This document shows positions 22,734-24,699 of a DNA stretch of 24,699 nt, in pieces. Both the position numbers and the translations under genes were made by a program. The first letter of the stretch is position 1, and each line of letters starts with the position of its first letter. The stretch comes from a virus: IMG/VR virus record IMGVR_UViG_3300017952_002888, positions 1-24,699 of that record. One strand, 5' to 3'. Below the pieces are notes generated by a model. It was given only the letters and a program-made list of their open reading frames with translations. It did not search any database and was not told the origin of the DNA.

Positions 22734-23216
22734 TTATAGTTCAAAAACCTTTACATTAATATCCTTGTCCACCCAACATTCTATAATCATACGCTCAATC
22801 GCACACCAATTACCACCGGCAAGACCTGATCCAAATTTTGGGCAATAAATCTCGTCGGGAGAATGCTTTCCGTTCATGTTTGCACGCACCTTCCGCATAC
22901 ACTCCATTAAGGCAAAATATCTTAACGGATGCTTGCCATCAACTCCTCTCTGTGCAATCATATTTGATACAATATTACCGTCTTCTATCCATGAGTTATT
23001 GATAGACCCCAGAGGATCAGCATTCCCACACTTTTTCATACTGGCGAGAAAATTATGGTAATCCTGTTTTGGCTTTTCTGAGTATGTATCTATAGCTAGA
23101 ACAAATCCAGCACCCCACGCTCCAATATCATTACAGACATGTGGTATCATTACTTTTCTATCTTTGGGGAGATTCTGAAATAGGTCTCCTTTGATATACT
23201 TTAATTCTGCTGCCAT
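22734..23216 (-). CDS. Macrodomain protein (TARG1/Poa1-like)
   Basis: 160 residues, a single macrodomain that binds ADP-ribose or related nucleotides. KGDLFQNL (9-16) opens the fold and NDIGAWGAGF (29-38) forms the first ligand loop. CPKFGSGLAGGNWCAIE (125-141) is the second ligand loop. The end, DINVKVFEL, is the last strand. It resembles the TARG1/Poa1 group rather than MacroD. The aspartate that TARG1 has in GCGLDR is alanine here (GSGLAGG). Possible roles are removal of ADP-ribose from proteins or DNA (host DarT-type defence), or salvage of ADP-ribose phosphates. It overlaps the glycosyltransferase gene by 16 bases. Confidence 0.85.
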   Translation of the reverse strand: MAAELKYIKGDLFQNLPKDRKVMIPHVCNDIGAWGAGFVLAIDTYSEKPKQDYHNFLASMKKCGNADPLGSINNSWIEDGNIVSNMIAQRGVDGKHPLRYFALMECMRKVRANMNGKHSPDEIYCPKFGSGLAGGNWCAIERMIIECWVDKDINVKVFEL

Positions 23217-24160
23217 TTCTCGACTCTTTCTTTTATTTGATCTCTAAAAACCCTTGGATACAAGAATGATTTATCAAGATCCTTCATATATCTATGAGTT
23301 TTGATTATGTTTTCGGTCGTGATCATCTTTGAGGCTTCATCAAGAGTATCATAGAAGAAAGGATAATCCTTACCAAGATACTCTTCAAATGCCTCGTGCC
23401 TATTCAAAAGCAGTGGTGTATTTCTTGCCAAACACTCGACCACTCCAGTAGATGCTGCCGCATCATAAACTTTCATGAATCCTATGTTCTCGGATAAAAA
23501 TTCGTCAAAAACTTCATTATTGAGATAATCTACAGGTGTCCACACTTGAGCATCAAGCTTTTTATCGATATACCCCCAATCTGGAGACATCTCTTCTATT
23601 TTTTTTCTATAGTAGTACGAATACTGAAAATTCCCCGGAAACCATGCTTTGAAAAACTCCGTGTCTACATCTATTATAGCATAGTAGTCCCTCAAAAACG
23701 AGCCTAATTGTATAATTCTTTTCCTATTATTTGAAAAAAATCTCTGTTCGTTCCATTTGAGTAGGGGAAATTCTGTGGGGTAAAAAACCTTAGCTACCGG
23801 AACATCAACCTGACTCTCGATAAATCTCTTTAAGTAGTCGGTCATTACAAATAAACCGAGACAATGCTTTAAGGATTCCTGAAATGCGGGCCTCGCTAAA
23901 ATTGACTGAGGAGTATGACAGTTATCCCACCACGTAGGACAGTTTGGAGGAATGTGAAAAAATCCAACCCAAGGTTCTTTATACGGAATTTTTCTAAATC
24001 CACCCGAATAATAGTTGTGAAAATCCCAAGAATGCGTTCTTTCAATAAAGTCATCAAACAGAATTCCATTCTTACTATGAAGCGGTCTGAGAGCATTTAT
24101 CGCAACTTTCCAGCCCGATCTGTGACTATCAAAACCCTTGCAGTTAGATAGATTAAGCAC
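23201..24160 (-). CDS. Glycosyltransferase, GT-B-like
   Basis: 319 residues. The C-terminal half has VYDAAASTGVVECLARNTPLL (231-251), a donor-binding motif of GT-B enzymes with E242, followed by NRHEAFEEYLG. The N-terminal half (GFFHIPPNCPTWW, LFVMTDYLKRF) is the acceptor side. The start is GTG at 24160, overlapping the upstream TAG (TAGTG), with GGGAGGAG about 10 bases before. It probably acts with the second glycosyltransferase at 21293-22366 on the same acceptor; donor and acceptor are unknown. Confidence 0.75.
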   Translation of the reverse strand: MLNLSNCKGFDSHRSGWKVAINALRPLHSKNGILFDDFIERTHSWDFHNYYSGGFRKIPYKEPWVGFFHIPPNCPTWWDNCHTPQSILARPAFQESLKHCLGLFVMTDYLKRFIESQVDVPVAKVFYPTEFPLLKWNEQRFFSNNRKRIIQLGSFLRDYYAIIDVDTEFFKAWFPGNFQYSYYYRKKIEEMSPDWGYIDKKLDAQVWTPVDYLNNEVFDEFLSENIGFMKVYDAAASTGVVECLARNTPLLLNRHEAFEEYLGKDYPFFYDTLDEASKMITTENIIKTHRYMKDLDKSFLYPRVFRDQIKERVEKWQQN

Positions 24161-24699
24161 TATATAATCGCTCCTCCCTCAATAGCTTCACAAAACCCTA
24201 AATTGTACAATGTCTTAAACACAACCAATTTCTTCGCGTATTCTTTTTTCTTTTGCTCATCCTTAATATTCTCATTCATAGCAACCCATACCGGCATCGA
24301 ATAATCAAACCTCTCAGAGTTGTTTACATACTTCTCCCAGACTATCCTCTCAGTATCATCATGGATTATTGCGTCGAGATACCCTGCCTCATAGAAATAT
24401 AAACACATAGCGTTATGAGTAAACTCTTCGTCATTGAAAACGTATTTTGCTCTGATAGCGTCTGAATAAACAATATCTCCAACCTTTGATAAACTGTTCA
24501 CAAGCTTTCCGTTCTTGTAGACTTTACCGAGCTTAGGATTATTTATCGACTGATAACCACCAGCATCATTAAAGTTTTTCTGAGGAATTATCAAATTATT
24601 GAGTCTAGGCCAATAGTTTTCATCGTTCGTAATATTGAGCACTGAACAATTATACATATCTATTGAGTAGGATTTGTAGATTTTAAGAATATCCTCAAC
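24160..24699 (-). CDS. Hypothetical protein, 5' part beyond window edge
   Basis: The frame is open from the TAG at 24160 to the right edge of the window. An ATG lies at 24657, but there is no ribosome binding site before it and 14 further codons (VEDILKIYKSYSID) stay open up to the edge. The true start is therefore probably outside. The visible 179 residues contain many N, D, Y and W residues and no known motif. Its position beside two glycosyltransferases suggests a related modification function, but that is inference. Confidence 0.6.
   Translation of the reverse strand, partial: VEDILKIYKSYSIDMYNCSVLNITNDENYWPRLNNLIIPQKNFNDAGGYQSINNPKLGKVYKNGKLVNSLSKVGDIVYSDAIRAKYVFNDEEFTHNAMCLYFYEAGYLDAIIHDDTERIVWEKYVNNSERFDYSMPVWVAMNENIKDEQKKKEYAKKLVVFKTLYNLGFCEAIEGGAII

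Noticed and set aside
24160-24657. Treating the rightmost gene as complete from the ATG at 24657
   Set aside because: No ribosome binding site precedes that ATG, and the frame stays open to the edge, so it is reported as partial.

Overview
The window is a gapless stretch of a large, AT-rich tailed-phage genome (Caudoviricetes by gene content). All genes I support lie on the minus strand. They are tightly packed, with many ATGA, TAATG or TAGTG stop/start overlaps and Shine-Dalgarno sequences of the GGAG/GAGG type. There is no tRNA, rRNA, CRISPR array, transposase or integrase. No gene-free stretch exceeds about 145 bases; the three real intergenic regions (12234-12348, 16313-16457, 18106-18204) hold terminators, promoters and RNA structures and are listed separately. 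The host cannot be named from the sequence. A large lytic aquatic phage would fit the PhoH, B12-dependent ribonucleotide reductase and glycosyltransferases, but that is inference.

In the direction of transcription (right to left), 24699-20359 encodes an edge-truncated gene, two glycosyltransferases, a macrodomain protein, two tiny acidic proteins and a papain-fold cysteine peptidase. Next, 20362-18205 is a tight run of three small membrane-anchored proteins (one with a DnaJ-like Cys cluster), two unknown soluble proteins and a small sigma-70-like factor. A promoter-like region with a TATAAT box then precedes a putative virion protein (18105-17419). Its leader contains a 9-bp inverted repeat that can pair across the start codon. 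The unit continues with a membrane/coiled-coil protein, a holin-like protein and two small proteins, and ends at a strong terminator (16439-16411).

A second TATAAT promoter (about 16373) drives a class II ribonucleotide reductase, a putative tail-tube-like structural protein and PhoH, ending at a second terminator (12316-12286). A consensus-like promoter overlaps the phoH stop and would start transcription right at that hairpin.

The rest, 12233-1, is a DNA metabolism unit. It begins with FmdB-type and other zinc ribbons and conserved small unknowns. A RecA/UvsX-like recombinase and a Vsr/DUF559-like nuclease follow, then a DnaB-type helicase, DnaG-type primase, dNMP kinase, a RecB/Cas4-type nuclease and a bacterial-type (C-family) DNA polymerase III alpha subunit with an eroded PHP domain. 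The phage thus carries polymerase, primase and helicase of bacterial type, its own nucleotide supply (NrdJ, dNMP kinase), recombination functions and probably its own sigma factor.

The least familiar parts are the papain peptidase/membrane-protein/sigma block, the macrodomain, and the intergenic control elements.
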